Shown: in pieces, positions 34,243 through 45,934 of the stretch
Position numbering within the stretch: the stretch's first letter is position 1
How the letters are laid out: the number at the start of each line of letters is the position of its first letter
From: Ptiloglossa arizonensis
Lineage: Eukaryota; Arthropoda; Insecta; Hymenoptera; Colletidae
Assembly (NCBI RefSeq): GCF_051014685.1
Contig: NC_135059.1
Coordinates: 2,666,001-2,730,000 of the forward strand
Reading direction: 5' to 3'
Length of the DNA: 64,000 nt
Notes under the pieces: model-generated
The model's database searches: none
What the model saw: only the letters and a program-made list of their open reading frames with translations
What the model was told of the DNA's origin: nothing
Translations under genes and position numbers: made by a program

Positions 34243-37200
34243 GGAAACATTGCAACGCCATATACCTTTACAAGCACTTTCAATAAACGATAGTCTTAAT
34301 AAAAGGTTCGTCCGATAATGAAGAAAACTATCATTGTGAGTTGATGGGATAGTACTTTTCTAAGGAATGATGTAACGAAAGGATCGAAAAGCTACAATAT
34401 AAGTCTTGCGCAGAAGGCCTAATCAGTTAGGCTCTAGGATCGTTAAACTGGACTAGAGGCGCGCAACTCGAGCTGGTCGTAGTAGCCAAAGTGACATTCT
34501 TACCACTGACGGCGTGTCTACCACGAAAGAAAGTAAAATAAACGTAATACTCGAGCGTAACTAAAGGAGTAAGTTGTGCAGTCCTGAACTACAACATTGC
34601 TCTATAACTTAAGGTCGTAACTTCTCGTGTAAATATATACATATATCTAAAACCTAATATTTTCGCGCACCTCGGAACTTCCAATCATTCTCATCCTGTA
34701 CATTTTCGATTCTCGATCAAGATCGAGCTTGCTGTATAACAGTGCAATTGTAAATACTGGTAGAAACCGTAGAAAACGAAAATATACAAAGCCGGATGCA
34801 CAGGTATACAGTAATACTAGTACTGTACCCTTCTCTGTGTCATTGCAAGTGACTTCTCGTAAGCCGTGCACAGTGCCCGTCGACGGTATAATTCGACGCG
34901 TTGCGATCACTCGCGCCTGCGCTGTAGCGCAACAATCTAGCCGCTCGAAATTACTCGTTTTGGTCGTTTGTTTGCGTATTCTTGCCGCTGTTGTCACCGA
35001 ACGTACAAGCGCCCTCGAATCGTGTCTACAACAACCACCTCCGACCGTTTGCGCGGTTCTAATAATTCTCGGTATTCGCCCTTTCAATTTCGCTCCCGAG
35101 CCATAAATTCGTCCCGAAGTATGCACCTTGCACGCATCGTCGCTTCGATGTGCCGTCACAGGCCGTCGGTACGACGACGTGAAGTTGTAACGAGCGCGCG
35201 AAACCACGCCCCTCGCACCTCCCACCCGCGAATCGTCGAATGGAAACGTAATAACGTAACGGTCGCGCGAAACAAAGGGATCGAGACATACCGGAAGCAA
35301 CCTCTTTTACGAATCGGGCCCCGCTGTGGCGTCACTTAGCGTCGTATCGTTGACTCGCGCGTCCGTCTGGAAAATTTAATCATGTTCCTTCTATCTACCG
35401 CATCCGTCCCCCGACCGCGCTCGCGACGGTACACGCGCGGGGTCCAAAGACGGCGCGACGTATTTCAGGATCGTGTCGTGAATAAAGCGTTCCGTTCTCT
35501 TCGCCCGTTATTTCGAGTCTCGCCGTAGTTTTCAGATGTTTCGAGGAACGCGACCGAGGGATGGATATTGGATATGAATAAAATAGGTACATTTTGGAAA
35601 AGCAACAACAGAGAGACTGAGAGGGAACAGTCTGTGGCGCGAGGTGTCTCTTTCGGAAAAGAAGTACGCGGTAAGACGTGTTGTGTCGTGTACGTGGACA
35701 AGATCTAATTTATACAAAAACGATGAAATCTCGCGGAAATGCAGAGACAGGGAAGTAGTGTGCGCTGCTGGAAAGATGACGAGTGGAAGGAACGCGAGGA
35801 CTATTGGTCGTAGTGGATTAACCGCGCTTGTACGCACAGGTGGTTTCAGGCGTGGTGTATTATTGGGTCGAAATAGTTTTCGTCTGCTACCAATCGCGTC
35901 GCTTGAGAAAAAGGGGGAAGGGCTCGCGTCGAGATCAAGATAGCGCGAAGCAAGCGGTGATAGGGTGGGGGCTACGAGGGAGTGAAAGGTAGCGATTGGG
36001 TGGAGTCAGCGAGGTGTTTACCTTGCCTCTCTGCCGTCCCGCAAATCATTCTTCCAGCGATGCACAGTACAGAATGTGATGACCCGGAGCAACGTTTTAC
36101 AGATGTTCGAATTGTGCGAATGGAATTAAAAAATCGTTATTAGAAGTCTCGTGCCATTATTGTATTCGTTTATTTAAAGAATTGTGAAGAAAAATAAGAG
36201 TACGAAACTTCGTGACGGGTTTGAGAGCAGGAATACGAAAAGAGAGTAAGAAAGAAACGAGTACATTCTGCAACGATACACGACGATCAATCTTATCGTT
36301 TTCACATTAACGTACATATGTGTAGATATGTAAATATGTCCAGTAACGTAAATATTTATAGATTGTACAACACGTCGTTGTTCATTAGCGTGGCTTCGTG
36401 TGGTTTCGTATCTCAAAGTTTTTATAATCGATTTTTAATTCTTTCTCGTTACCTCGATAAACGATCGTGTTTTCTCCTCTTTATCTATTTCTTCGTCGAA
36501 GAGTAGCCAAAATGGGGTCGAAAATGCAACGATCGTCAAATAAAGCCACGAAGGGGATACCACGGCTTCCTGAGAGAGAATTTTAATTCGAAGAAATAAT
36601 ATCGTGATGTCCCTCGTAAAGATCCGGACAGTGAGTGTGTTCCAAACGCACGAGGCGACGAAGTTCCAGGATCGGTGTAACGCGTAGAAATTGAAAGGAA
36701 TCTCGCGATCTTTGAGGTAGACCGAGTTACCTGGGGATAAATTGTTTTACGTCGTCGCGGAAACGTCGGTAACTATACCTGTGACACAGATTCTGTGAAA
36801 ATGCGGCGAGCAAAACGGTCCCCGACCCTACCCCCATTCACGATAGATGTTCTCGTTTGCTCAACTAGATCCTAGTGGATTACGGCACGATAACGAAGTA
36901 GTTATTCCGGGTGTTCCGTCCTCTCGAGGGAGCCAAGCGGCTCAGCGAATTAGTCGGCGGTCCATGATTTGTTATTCAAAATTCGCGGAAAGGCGGCCAT
37001 CTGGCCACATATCCGGCTGCGTTCGAACGTAATTTCCGTTCCACGTAAAGCTCCCAACTCCGGTGTAAGCCTGCAGCGTTCTAGTCGGTTGGAGCTCTCG
37101 CATTACCTACGTGGAACAACATTCATAATTCAAAAGGTATAAATACTCACGGGAAAATTAGGATTCCGAATTACGTGCCGGCGTCATCGATATACGGATA

Positions 37201-37506
37201 ACGAGGCTCGAGGAAAAGCGAATGAAAACGGGCCAGTTTCGTTTTCCGAGTTTTCGAAGCGATACGAAGATGGCGGTTAACATCGCGGGACGATGTATCT
37301 TGCGTTACTAGAAAAATTATTAGGGGGAGGGTACAGGGGTGAGAATGATACGCTGACTTACACCAACCCCCACTTTCTTCCGTCCACCATTAGGTATTGT
37401 TTACTTTTTCGTTTCGTCTCGGTGCATTTCGTTCCTCCACTTTGTCAAGCGACGCAATTGGTATACGGTGATTCTAGCGATGCCACCTCTACAAATTTTG
37501 CAGTAG
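34243..37506. other. Non-coding stretch with GC-rich island
   Basis: Contains an LTR-like piece (34332-34599), motif P (34838-34890, reverse) and a CpG-rich island (about 34860-36050) with ORFs on both strands. No exon structure or domain is recognised. The island may be a promoter region. Confidence 0.4.
34337..34594 (+). mobile_element. LTR-like sequence (tentative)
   Basis: 258 bp between two cattg repeats (34332-34336, 34595-34599). It starts tgagttgatggg, holds a tataag box near 34399 and an aataaa near 34536. It ends ...gaactacaa, not the usual CA, so either the right boundary is off or this is chance. Confidence 0.3.
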
Positions 37507-38038
37507 TGTTGGAATGAATGCAACAATAACGATACGCGGACAGATATACTACGGTAGTAATTGTAAATAAACCTCTAATTTATTTCAAACGAACCAAGAA
37601 TCAATTTCTACGGCTAACGGATCCCTGAAAGGGATTTTGAGGGTTCGACAATGTTCCAATTTCAAACAGTACGAAGATCTAATATAAATTTCGACGCGAG
37701 ACGTTCACCGATCAATTCGACGAACACGTTTCTAAAATCGTCCTAACCTAAGAGTGTCAGATGTCGATGTCAGTTTTAAGTACTGTCTTCATATTGGCGC
37801 GGAAGGGTCATTTGCTGCGCGATTAATAGTTTGGCTGTTTTCCTTTTGGTTTTTCTTTTTAGTCAGTTCCAAGTCGAGAGTCACGAAGACCATACGATAC
37901 TGTCGTTGTTCACATCAAGTTCACTGTATACTTGTTTGTTCAAACTTTGTATTCTCATATGTACAAAAATTATACTACTGCATACGCGAGATCCCTGCAT
38001 ATTACAATAAACTGAGATATTATAATCTAAACTTTACA
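37507..38038 (+). mobile_element. Solo LTR, family L3, with 5-bp target duplication and internal insert
   Basis: Starts tgttggaatgaatgcaacaa and ends ctaaactttaca, flanked by agtag at 37502-37506 and 38039-38043. An aataaac lies about 30 bases before the end, fitting an LTR in plus orientation. It aligns with the reverse strand of 46589-47497. Relative to that copy it carries about 210 extra bp (about 37528-37737), which also occur inverted at about 38726-38944. Confidence 0.8.
37528..37737 (+). repeat. 210-bp repeat R3, copy 1 (inside the L3 LTR)
   Basis: From about atacgcgga to tttctaaaatcg. Nearly identical in reverse to 38726-38944 (tactacggtagta, aataaacctctaatttattt, gggttcgacaatgttccaat). 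Absent from the corresponding place of the L3 LTR at 46.6-47.5 kb. Confidence 0.8.
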
Positions 38039-38043
38039 AGTAG

Positions 38044-38725
38044 ATCTATGGATTTTTTATCTCATTTACGAATCTACGAATCTTGAGCCAAAAACTATGA
38101 TTTTTCGAACTTGCCTTAGATCGAGTGAATCGATAACAGCAATGCTCCATTGTAGAATAGCAAAATGAAATTGATAATAATTTCTCTAATTGTATACGTA
38201 CAGCGTCTACAACTACGAATAGTAGTGTTTCGCTTTGTAATTTATAAAATCCAAGATCTACGCAATTGTACAAATCACAATATTGAAAACTACGTTCGCG
38301 TTAAATTTACGTTGATCTGCGTAAATCTAGAAATATTTTTCAAATTTACGTTACAAGGTTGGCGATTGCCGCGTCGTAAAAGGGACAACGATACAAGCTG
38401 TGAGTTCTTTTCAGACAAGGGACTCTCGTGCAACGTCTCTGCGAAACGTGCAACACGAGTGACGTCAATCCAGTTGGCGCTGCACCATTCGAAAACCATG
38501 CAAAGATATAACTGTTATTGCAGAATGAAAGAAACGGCAGTCTCCGTTTATGGGAAATGTGACGCCGCGCGTAAGTAGAACGAGGACGAATCATTTTTCC
38601 TTACAAAGGCTGACTGTAACGTCCGACCCAATACTCTCGCACGGAATTCCTTTTTTTTTTTATTTTCTCCGGCGGTATATATCTTCCGTCCCCATCTACG
38701 CATCCAGCCCTTCAGGTACGCCCTG
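38044..38725. other. Spacer between the two inverted R3 copies
   Basis: Contains an open frame 38165-38578. A segment at 38414-38571 sits between an acceptor-like ttcttttcag and a gtaagt donor, but its translation is not recognised. Confidence 0.35.
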
Positions 38726-38944
38726 GAATTTTACAATTTTAGAAACGTGTTCGTCGAATTGGTCGGTGAACGTCTCGCGTCGAAATTTATATTAGATCTT
38801 TGTACTGTTTGAAATTGGAACATTGTCGAACCCTCGAGATTCCTTTCAGGGATCCGTAGAAATTAATTCTTGGCTCGTTTGAAATAAATTAGAGGTTTAT
38901 TTACAAATACTACCGTAGTATTTCGGTCCACGTATTGTTTTATA
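38726..38944 (-). repeat. 210-bp repeat R3, copy 2 (inverted)
   Basis: Reverse complement of 37528-37737 with a few differences (cgtgga for cgcgga, attcttggctcg for ttcttggttcg). Together the two copies form an inverted pair about 1.4 kb across. Confidence 0.8.
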
Positions 38945-39367
38945 TCACTTTGCATCGCTTCAATCGTACATCGTGAACTTACATCGTTCATTGATCCATT
39001 TGCATCAAAGCGCGGAATAATCCTCGAGCCTACGACTCCCATTTTACCAGTTGCAACTGGTACGTTTAACCATTTTTGAGAACTTTTTGGTTCCGTTAGT
39101 TTAATATACATCAGTGTATTCTAAATAAGTTTTACTCTTTTGTGAAGATCTTTCAAACTGCCACTATGAGTGTCGCGGGACGCAAAAATCCGCGCGGCAC
39201 GCAACAAAGGCTATAAAAAAATATTTTGCTATATAATATTGTGTATTAATCCTTTTAAATAATATATTGTGTTGTTTTTTTCTCTTCGAATCGCTTGAGA
39301 AGAGATCTTTGAGTGATCGATCCCCGTACGAGCCTCCAAATAACTGTTGTACTCGTGCGTGGTTTAT

Positions 39368-39390
39368 GTATATATATATATATATATTTA
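39368..39390. repeat. (TA)n microsatellite
   Basis: About eleven ta dinucleotides after ggtttatg. Confidence 0.9.
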
Positions 39391-39529
39391 TTATAAATTA
39401 CAGTGTTAATAGTGTTGGACGTAATGTCAGTGGTTAGTTTCGCTTGGTACGTCTTTAATTGTCTCGTCTTATCGTCTTTTCAGTCACACTGTCCGCGACA
39501 CACTCTTGGGGCATACTCTCGTCGTCATA

Positions 39530-39745
39530 CTTTGTCATACTGTGTCATACTATGTCCCTTAACGTTCTTCTCGCACTCTATATAGTCATTCCCATTCATT
39601 CTCTTTCATTCCAATCCTCAGTCTCTCACTTGAGACATTCGGTCACGTTCGGCCATCCTAATCGTTCGTCTTTCCCAAACACTCTTCACTTTCTCCAAAC
39701 CACATGTATTTCCTTTCATCTCCATGCATTCTCACGCTCGGTCGT
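39530..39745 (+). repeat. Old dispersed repeat, copy 2
   Basis: Diverged same-strand relative of 17310-17560; pyrimidine-rich, with cattctctttcattccaatc. An acceptor-like cgtcttttcag lies just upstream (39482), but the downstream translation is not coding-like. Confidence 0.45.
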
Positions 39746-40301
39746 CGCGCAAGACCCACTGTAAAGGATACTCCTTTTTTCCTGTCTTCCAGGAAAGCTA
39801 GCGGACCAATCTGCGCCAAATGTTTAGCTCAACTCAAGTTTGACCGCAAGTTCGACAATCTTGTTTAGGCCTGCACTCGAAGCAGGCCCAAGCAGACGCG
39901 GAAAATCCGATAGTACAATCGTTAATAAACTCCATAAATAATTTCGATGTTCGTTACACACGATAAACCTCTCGCGGTGATACGGGTCAGTCGTCGGTTG
40001 AACGTCTGATGTTCGAAGGTAGCAGCCTAAACGGACGGATGATGCAAATGGGTTAATATTTACATTACTCGCAAGCTCTCGATAAATTGAACACGTAAGC
40101 GACTACGATCACCCGTCGGGGTGAAAGTGTCACGATTCTTTGACCCTCGTAAATGATCGTCTCCCTGGTAGAAGTCCGTGGTCGTCGTCGTCTACTGGGG
40201 TGTGGGCAAACACGAAGCGAACGACGCTCATCGGCGACGCTGGACGTTTCGTAACGTGCGAGTCGGTCACGCGATCCTCGTCCAGACGTTCACCGAAAAT
40301 T

Positions 40302-40421
40302 ATGCAAAGCCCCGTTCTCCTTTGGGCGTTGTTCGCGCGTCCGTTCGTGCAACCGTTCGACGCGTGCAAACACACCGTGCACCCCATCCACGTTGCGTCA
40401 CGCGTGCGTCCGCAAATCCTT
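40302..40421 (+). CDS. Possible first coding exon (weak)
   Basis: An ATG with A at -3 starts 40 codons that end exactly at a gtaagt donor (phase 0). The product begins MQSPVLLWALFARPF, with a short hydrophobic core that could be a signal or anchor, and continues ACKHTVHPIHVASRV. Third positions are GC-rich, but so is the whole island (about 40.13-41.25 kb), in which both strands show long ORFs, so composition is poor evidence here. No domain is recognised and no matching downstream exon was found. It is listed because the ATG, hydrophobic start and consensus donor coincide. Confidence 0.2.
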
Positions 40422-42145
40422 GTAAGTACATCAACCATCTCCCTCTCACCTCGACTCCACGGAGCTGTTAAATCTGGTTTCCAACCGGCGCGTTCTTTGT
40501 CCCTAACAATCCGACTCGTTCTTGCCTAAACCAACACACGGTCCTTCGTCCTAACCTATCCTTCCCCTGGTGTCCGCGTCTCTCTCGCTACACGTTCCAC
40601 GGTGACGGTGGCTCGATGTGCGATTCGTAATTCCCGAGGAATTCGTCCCGCAGACGAAGAGGGGTTGGCTTCAGGGGAGCGTTCGTTGCATAATTCGTAA
40701 TTCCGAAGAATAGCAAGGAATACGAAGTGGCCGATAGGATTCCAAGGGAGAAGAAAGAGGAAACGGTCCACCGAACCGCGGAAGAAAGAGTGGCTGACGA
40801 GAACCGGGCCGATCTCTGTGGGGGGCGTTCAAACGACGAGTGACGCGATGAATTCAGCTCCTCACACCCTCGAGTCGTCCGGGGGTTATAAGAAGGGTAC
40901 GCAGCCAATTTCGTTGACTTCAAACGAGCACGGGACTCGACGTAGCGTGAAACGCGCCGTCGTCGTCGTCGTCGCGGTGCCGCGTCGCGTCGAAACGAAA
41001 AAGACGCGGACGATCTCCGTCGTCGTCGTCGTCAGGCCGGAGAACGACGCAGGAGGGACGCGTTGCGTGCTCCCGAGCCCACTTTCGTGCACCGTAATGG
41101 CGATTACCGGGCGCAAGAATTCCATGCATAACCGAAAGAGAGAGAGAGGGGGTAGATGGGGGGTTACCGAAGGAGAAGGGGCGGTAGCGAAAACGGGGGC
41201 CGACTGGAGCCTCGCCAGACGCCGTTAGGCTAACTAGCTCGCGGCAGCCGAATGCACAAAGGAGGCCGGGTCTGCCGTTTACACCGGATAATCCGCACGA
41301 AATTAGGATGGTAAATTGGTTTCCGCGCGAGTAATGCGAACGAAGTCACGGTCTCGAGCACCGTTGCCTGAGTGCTCCCGGGGGTGGGGAACACGATGAG
41401 AGAGTGGGAGAGCGGAATGGGGAACGTCGCGGATAACACGTCGGAAGCGGCTGACTTGATACCGGATGCCGTGCTTTGTGGATACAGCAGGGCCGACGGG
41501 TAGCGTTGAGAGTTGGGCTTGGGATGGTGAGGTCGACTCGCGTAGAGTTTGTCCTGGGAAGATGTAACAACGATACCTCGGATAGAGGTGCTTTGTAACA
41601 CCGGGGGACGGACAACGAGTTTCGACGCTGAAATATTAACGCCATGGGAGACGCGTCCAGTGACGATTTCCGCTCAAAAATCGAACACTCTCGGAGACCA
41701 GAGTGAACTCAACCGGCTGCCTCTCGAGTGGTCGTTCGATGATTCTTTGTTCGAGCGTTAACCTTTGCTGTGCCAGACTTGGGTCTTTTCCCAGTCGGAG
41801 AGAATTTATTTTACCGTTTCTTTGTCAGAAATTAGAATCGTTGTTTCGATCCTCGTGGTGTCATTTCTGGGTCTGAAGGATCTCGTAGTTGTTACAGGTT
41901 ACTACGAATAACTGCGTGTTCAGTATCGTTTTATGATCACGGTGTTTTATTCGGTCGGACTTGCATACAGATGTAGCTTCGCGAATACGGACTGTCACGG
42001 GCGCGAACTGTACTTGATAGAGACTCGTCAGAAAAAGCTCTTTTGGAGACTCGTTTCTCCTTTTTATATCGCGCCTGGTTTCCCTCGCCATTGCCTATTC
42101 CTAGCGCTCGCATCGTTCAGTTGTATCATTGGTCAAACTTTCATT
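40422..42145. other. GC-rich island then ordinary DNA, no supported gene
   Basis: 40130-41250 is GC- and CpG-rich with many overlapping ORFs on both strands and two (gtc)n tracts (about 40958-40977 and 41018-41034). No domain recognised. Confidence 0.4.
40958..41034. repeat. Two (GTC)n tracts
   Basis: Two runs of gtc triplets separated by about 40 bp of gcgtcg-rich sequence. Confidence 0.85.
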
Positions 42146-42583
42146 TCCATACGAGCAACTTTTCGAGTGACGGTAACAAGAATACTACACTTCGTAGTAT
42201 ATAGTAATACATTTTCGATCGATTAGCAATCATCGTATTCAACTTATACAAAAATTTACACAAATTAAAAAGACATCGGACAATGTTACGCTTCGATCTT
42301 TGGAGCGATTTTTATGTTAAATAAAAATTATACGCGATGAGCTTAAAATGGTAGTATTCCGTAAATCCATACGAGCGACAACTTTTTGAGTAACAGGATA
42401 CTACACTTCGTAGTACAATACATTTCCGATTGACTAGCAATCATCGTATTCAACTTATACAAAAATTTACACAAATTAAAAAGACATCGGACATAGTTAC
42501 GCTTCGATCTTTGGAGTGATTTTTATATTAAATAAAAATTATACGCGATGAGCTTAAAATGGTAGTATTCCGTAAATCCACCC
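42146..42583. repeat. Tandem duplication, 220-bp unit x 2
   Basis: tccatacgagcaac at 42146 and tccatacgagcgac at 42366. Both units share tactacacttcgtagta (a small palindrome), gcaatcatcgtattcaactt and acgcgatgagcttaaaatgg. A few substitutions and small indels separate the copies. Confidence 0.9.
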
Positions 42584-43771
42584 TATCGTCTTTTTTCTCA
42601 TCGATACGGGACAGATGTTTGTCGAAACGTTTTTCCCCGATCGAAATCAAAGTTTTCGGTAGCGCGTGCGTTAGGTATTACTCTCCTGTCTCTGACACGT
42701 TACGTTTCGAAATCGTACGTGCATCGCGTCGAATCGTTCGTTTCGTAGGTCGGTGCAAGTTGAGTACATCGAATCCCGAGTATACGGTCGGATGCTCGGT
42801 GGAATGCTTTCTTCTCGCAAACGTTCGAGTTAGTCGCCTAGAGATGACAGCGTAAGTACCTCGCAGGAGGATATCCTGAATTTCCAAAGGGATTCGACTA
42901 GGCCAAGAACGTCGCGTTGAAACCGCTTCTCTCAGGAATAGTCGTCCACGGGTCCTGGTTCGGGCTCGAGCCGTAGGGAGATCTACAAAGCGAGCTGCAC
43001 GCTAATGCGGTCACGTGTACGACCGCGCCCGGATCCACGTTTCGCTTTGATCGTCGTTCTCCGCGTCGATTTAATCCGATGCATTTTTAAGCGTTGTCCA
43101 CGGTGTCCGTGAGCGGGGAACGTTCGTCGGAAAGTGAACCGAAACGGACCCTTGCTCGTGTCTCGAGACAACACGAACGATTCGAGACCTTTCGACGTGG
43201 CCGGTTTGCTCTCGCGACGAATCGGTACGTTGAGAAGTCGAAGTATAAAATCGGAGACGAAATCGATATCTTTGGATAAGATTCGAAGATTTATCCCGAA
43301 GCCCTTCGCGCTCGGAAATTCTTGGAGAAGTTCGAGCTGCGGGAGGGATACTTGAAAGTTAATTCGAATTCGCCCGAGCGTTTCGGAGAATACCGTGTAG
43401 ATTGTAAAATCTTTTTCAAGCTAGGTACGAGTATGTGCTACGGAGAGATCCAAAGGGAGAGTTCGAAACTGTGGAGAAACGGAAAAATTCTCAACGAGAG
43501 GAACGACGTATCCATTGAAAATCAGAGTCGAGCGTTCTAAGGGTGGTAGAGTTGTGATAAATGATAGGAAAATTGTCACGAGATGCGACAATGATTATCT
43601 AGACACAGAATCCTGAATTACTGGCTCCTTTGCCCCATGCTGTCCTGTATATTTCGTTTCGATGTAAATTACTCGAATAAACTTACTTGCTTCACTGTGT
43701 ATTTTGTATGCTGTCGGTTTAGAAAAGATACGGATGTCATAATGATATCTATATGAATGTGGAATAGATAC
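42584..43771. other. Non-coding stretch
   Basis: A good donor-like site (agcgtaagtacc, GT at 42852) ends an open frame from 42559, but no initiator or domain supports an exon. ORFs at 43094-43540 are unsupported. Confidence 0.4.
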
Positions 43772-43984
43772 TAGGTTGTTCGATAAGTTTCGTCGTTTTC
43801 TCCATTGTAAAAAAATATTATGACACTTCAACGTTTGAACAACTGTAAATATACGAACGAGTCGATAAATCTATGTGAAATTTCATACATGTTCGTCAAA
43901 TAGTAGTATCATCTTTAGAAAAATAAAACAACGAACCTAGTAGCGCCATTTCTTATCGAACGACGAAACTTATGGAGAAACCTA
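43772..43984. mobile_element. mariner-derived short element
   Basis: Ends taggttgttcgataagtttc and, in reverse, taggtttctccataagtttc. They share ataagtttcgtcgtt and have ta at the extreme ends as target. The inner sequence has the tttgaac and tagcgccattt look of mariner untranslated ends. At 213 bp it has lost its transposase. Confidence 0.75.
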
Positions 43985-44985
43985 TTATGTAGATATATAG
44001 TATCATAAATAATGGGGCAAATGATAGTTTGAGATAGAGGGAAAGGAGGGGGGCTTGAAAACGACGGAAGAGGACTGGTGCTGGGAAATTTTCGACCCAT
44101 CGTTTGTTTATGGTCCCAGCGACCACCCTAGAAAATAAATAAATTCACCCAGGCTAAGTCTCTTGCTTTCTCCGAAACAGACATAACCTCCTGACCTAAG
44201 TCACGTAGACCCAAAATCGGAAATATAAAAGGGACCGTAGCATCTCGCGGAGGATTGTTGTATAGCGTGTCGTTCGAAGAAAACAATCTGTCTTTGATCG
44301 AGTATCATTGTTGACAGTTGTCGATAAACATTGTAGATCAGTGTTAAATTTAGTCACGACAGACTTACACATATACTCTAATAATAAGTACCATTAATAA
44401 TCATCGTAATCTGTGTACTATTATATTCGTAAATCTACTATTATATTCACAACGACATCTTGTAATTTATACATACACACACATATATATATAAAAGCAT
44501 TTTCAATTCCATTCTCAATCAAATTTCAAGTAAGTAGTGTTTTAAAAGTATCCATAATAATTTAATCGCTCAGTGTACTGTGCACGGTTCGCAAGAGGTC
44601 GCAACAGAAACACAGGTTTAACCGGTTACAGTTCCATCTTCTCCGATAAAGATTGGTGAACAATCGTAAAAGAAACGATGCAAAGGAGTCGTGTACACAC
44701 CCAAGTACACGAATCTTCTCGTCTGTGTGCTCTTCCAAGTGACTTCTCGAGGAACGTAAAATAATCAAAAATCGATCGAGACTCCGATAGAGAGCTGCAT
44801 CGAAACGTCTTCTCTGTCGCGAAAATGGGAACCGGTAGCCAATTGGAAATAACGCGCAAGAGAATTTACGGGATTGTCGAACTTTCGAAAGCGAACGCGG
44901 CCAGTTATACGCGTCCGTTAACGCAACGCGGAAGAATACGATTGCTGGTGGTGCGCGAGCGATTCAGCGCCAGCCACGAAGAGGG
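43985..44985. other. Non-coding stretch with LTR-like and motif-P sequence
   Basis: tataaaaggg at 44224 followed by sequence rich in gtatcattg and aaacattg may be part of an LTR, but no target duplication was found. Motif P lies at 44573-44665. No supported gene. Confidence 0.4.
44573..44665 (+). repeat. Dispersed motif P, copy 4
   Basis: gtgtactgtgcacggttcgc followed by aaccggttacagttccatct tctccgat. Matches the reverse strand of 33230-33330 over about 90 bases. Confidence 0.6.
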
Positions 44986-45934
44986 GAGGATGCAAAATGC
45001 GAATCCTCTGTGTAGGAGGATGCAAAATGCGAGTCCTCTGTGCACGAGGATGCAAAATACGAATCCTCTGTGTAGGAGGATGCAAAATGCGAGTCCTCTG
45101 TGCACGAGGATGCAAAATACGAATCCTCTGTGTAGGAGGATGCAAAATGCGAGTCCTCTGTGCACGAGGATGCAAAATACGAATCCTCTGTGCATGAGGC
45201 TGTAAAATTCGAATCCTCTGTGTAGAAGGATGCAAAATGCGAATCCTCTGTGTAGGAGGATGCAAAATGCGAGTCCTCTGTGCACGAGGATGCAAAATGT
45301 GCACGAGGATGCAAAATACGAATCCTCTGTGTAGGAGGATGCAAAATGCGAATTCTCTATCCACGAGGATGCAAAATGCGAATCCTCTATCCACGAAGAT
45401 GCAGAATGCGAATCCTCTGTGCACGAGGATGCAAGATGCGAATCCTCTGTGTACGAGGATGCAAAATACGAATCCTCTGTGTACGAGGATGCAAAATACG
45501 AATCCTCTGTGTATGAAGATGCAAAATGCGAATCCTCTGTGTACGAGGCTGCAAAATACGAATCCTCTGTGCACGAGGCTATAAAATACGAATCCTCTGT
45601 GCACGAGGATGCAAAATACGAATCCTCTGTGCACGAGGATGCAAAATACGAATCCTCTGTGCACGAGGATGCAAAATACGAATCCTCTGTGCACGAGGAT
45701 GCAAAATGCGAATCCTCTGTGCAAGAGGCTATAAAATACGAATCCTCTGTGCACGAGGATGCAAAATACGAATCCTCTGTGCACGAGGATGCAAAATACG
45801 AATACTCTGTGCACGAGGATGCAAAATACGAATCCTCTGTGCACGAGGATGCAAAATGCGAATCCTCTGTGCACGAGGATGCAAAATGCGAGTCCTCTGT
45901 GCACGAGGACGCAAAATGCGAATCCTCTGTGTAC
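44986..45934. repeat. 30-bp minisatellite of hairpin units, about 31 copies
   Basis: Unit: gaggatgcaaaat(a/g)cgaa then tcctctgtgcac. Within each unit gaggat pairs with atcctc, and cac with gtg, around an 11-nt loop, so nearly the whole unit can fold. At 44990-45180 two variants (gtgtag and gtgcac) alternate as a 60-bp higher-order unit. One short unit lies at about 45290-45307. Because 30 is a multiple of 3, frames on both strands stay open for up to 328 codons (repeated HRGFVFCILV on minus, HEDAKYESSV on plus). No initiator, splice or domain evidence supports expression. Confidence 0.95.

Larger units (their letters stand above)
38945..40301. other. Non-coding stretch
   Basis: (ta)n at about 39368-39390; old repeat copy at 39530-39745. 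No supported gene. Confidence 0.5.

Noticed and set aside
34647..35300. 217-codon minus-strand ORF
   Set aside because: Low-stop GC-rich island; product has no known motif and runs through dispersed motif P.
44918..45904. 328-codon minus-strand ORF, the longest in the window
   Set aside because: It is the 30-bp minisatellite read in frame; the other strand and frames are equally open, with no domain or splice support.
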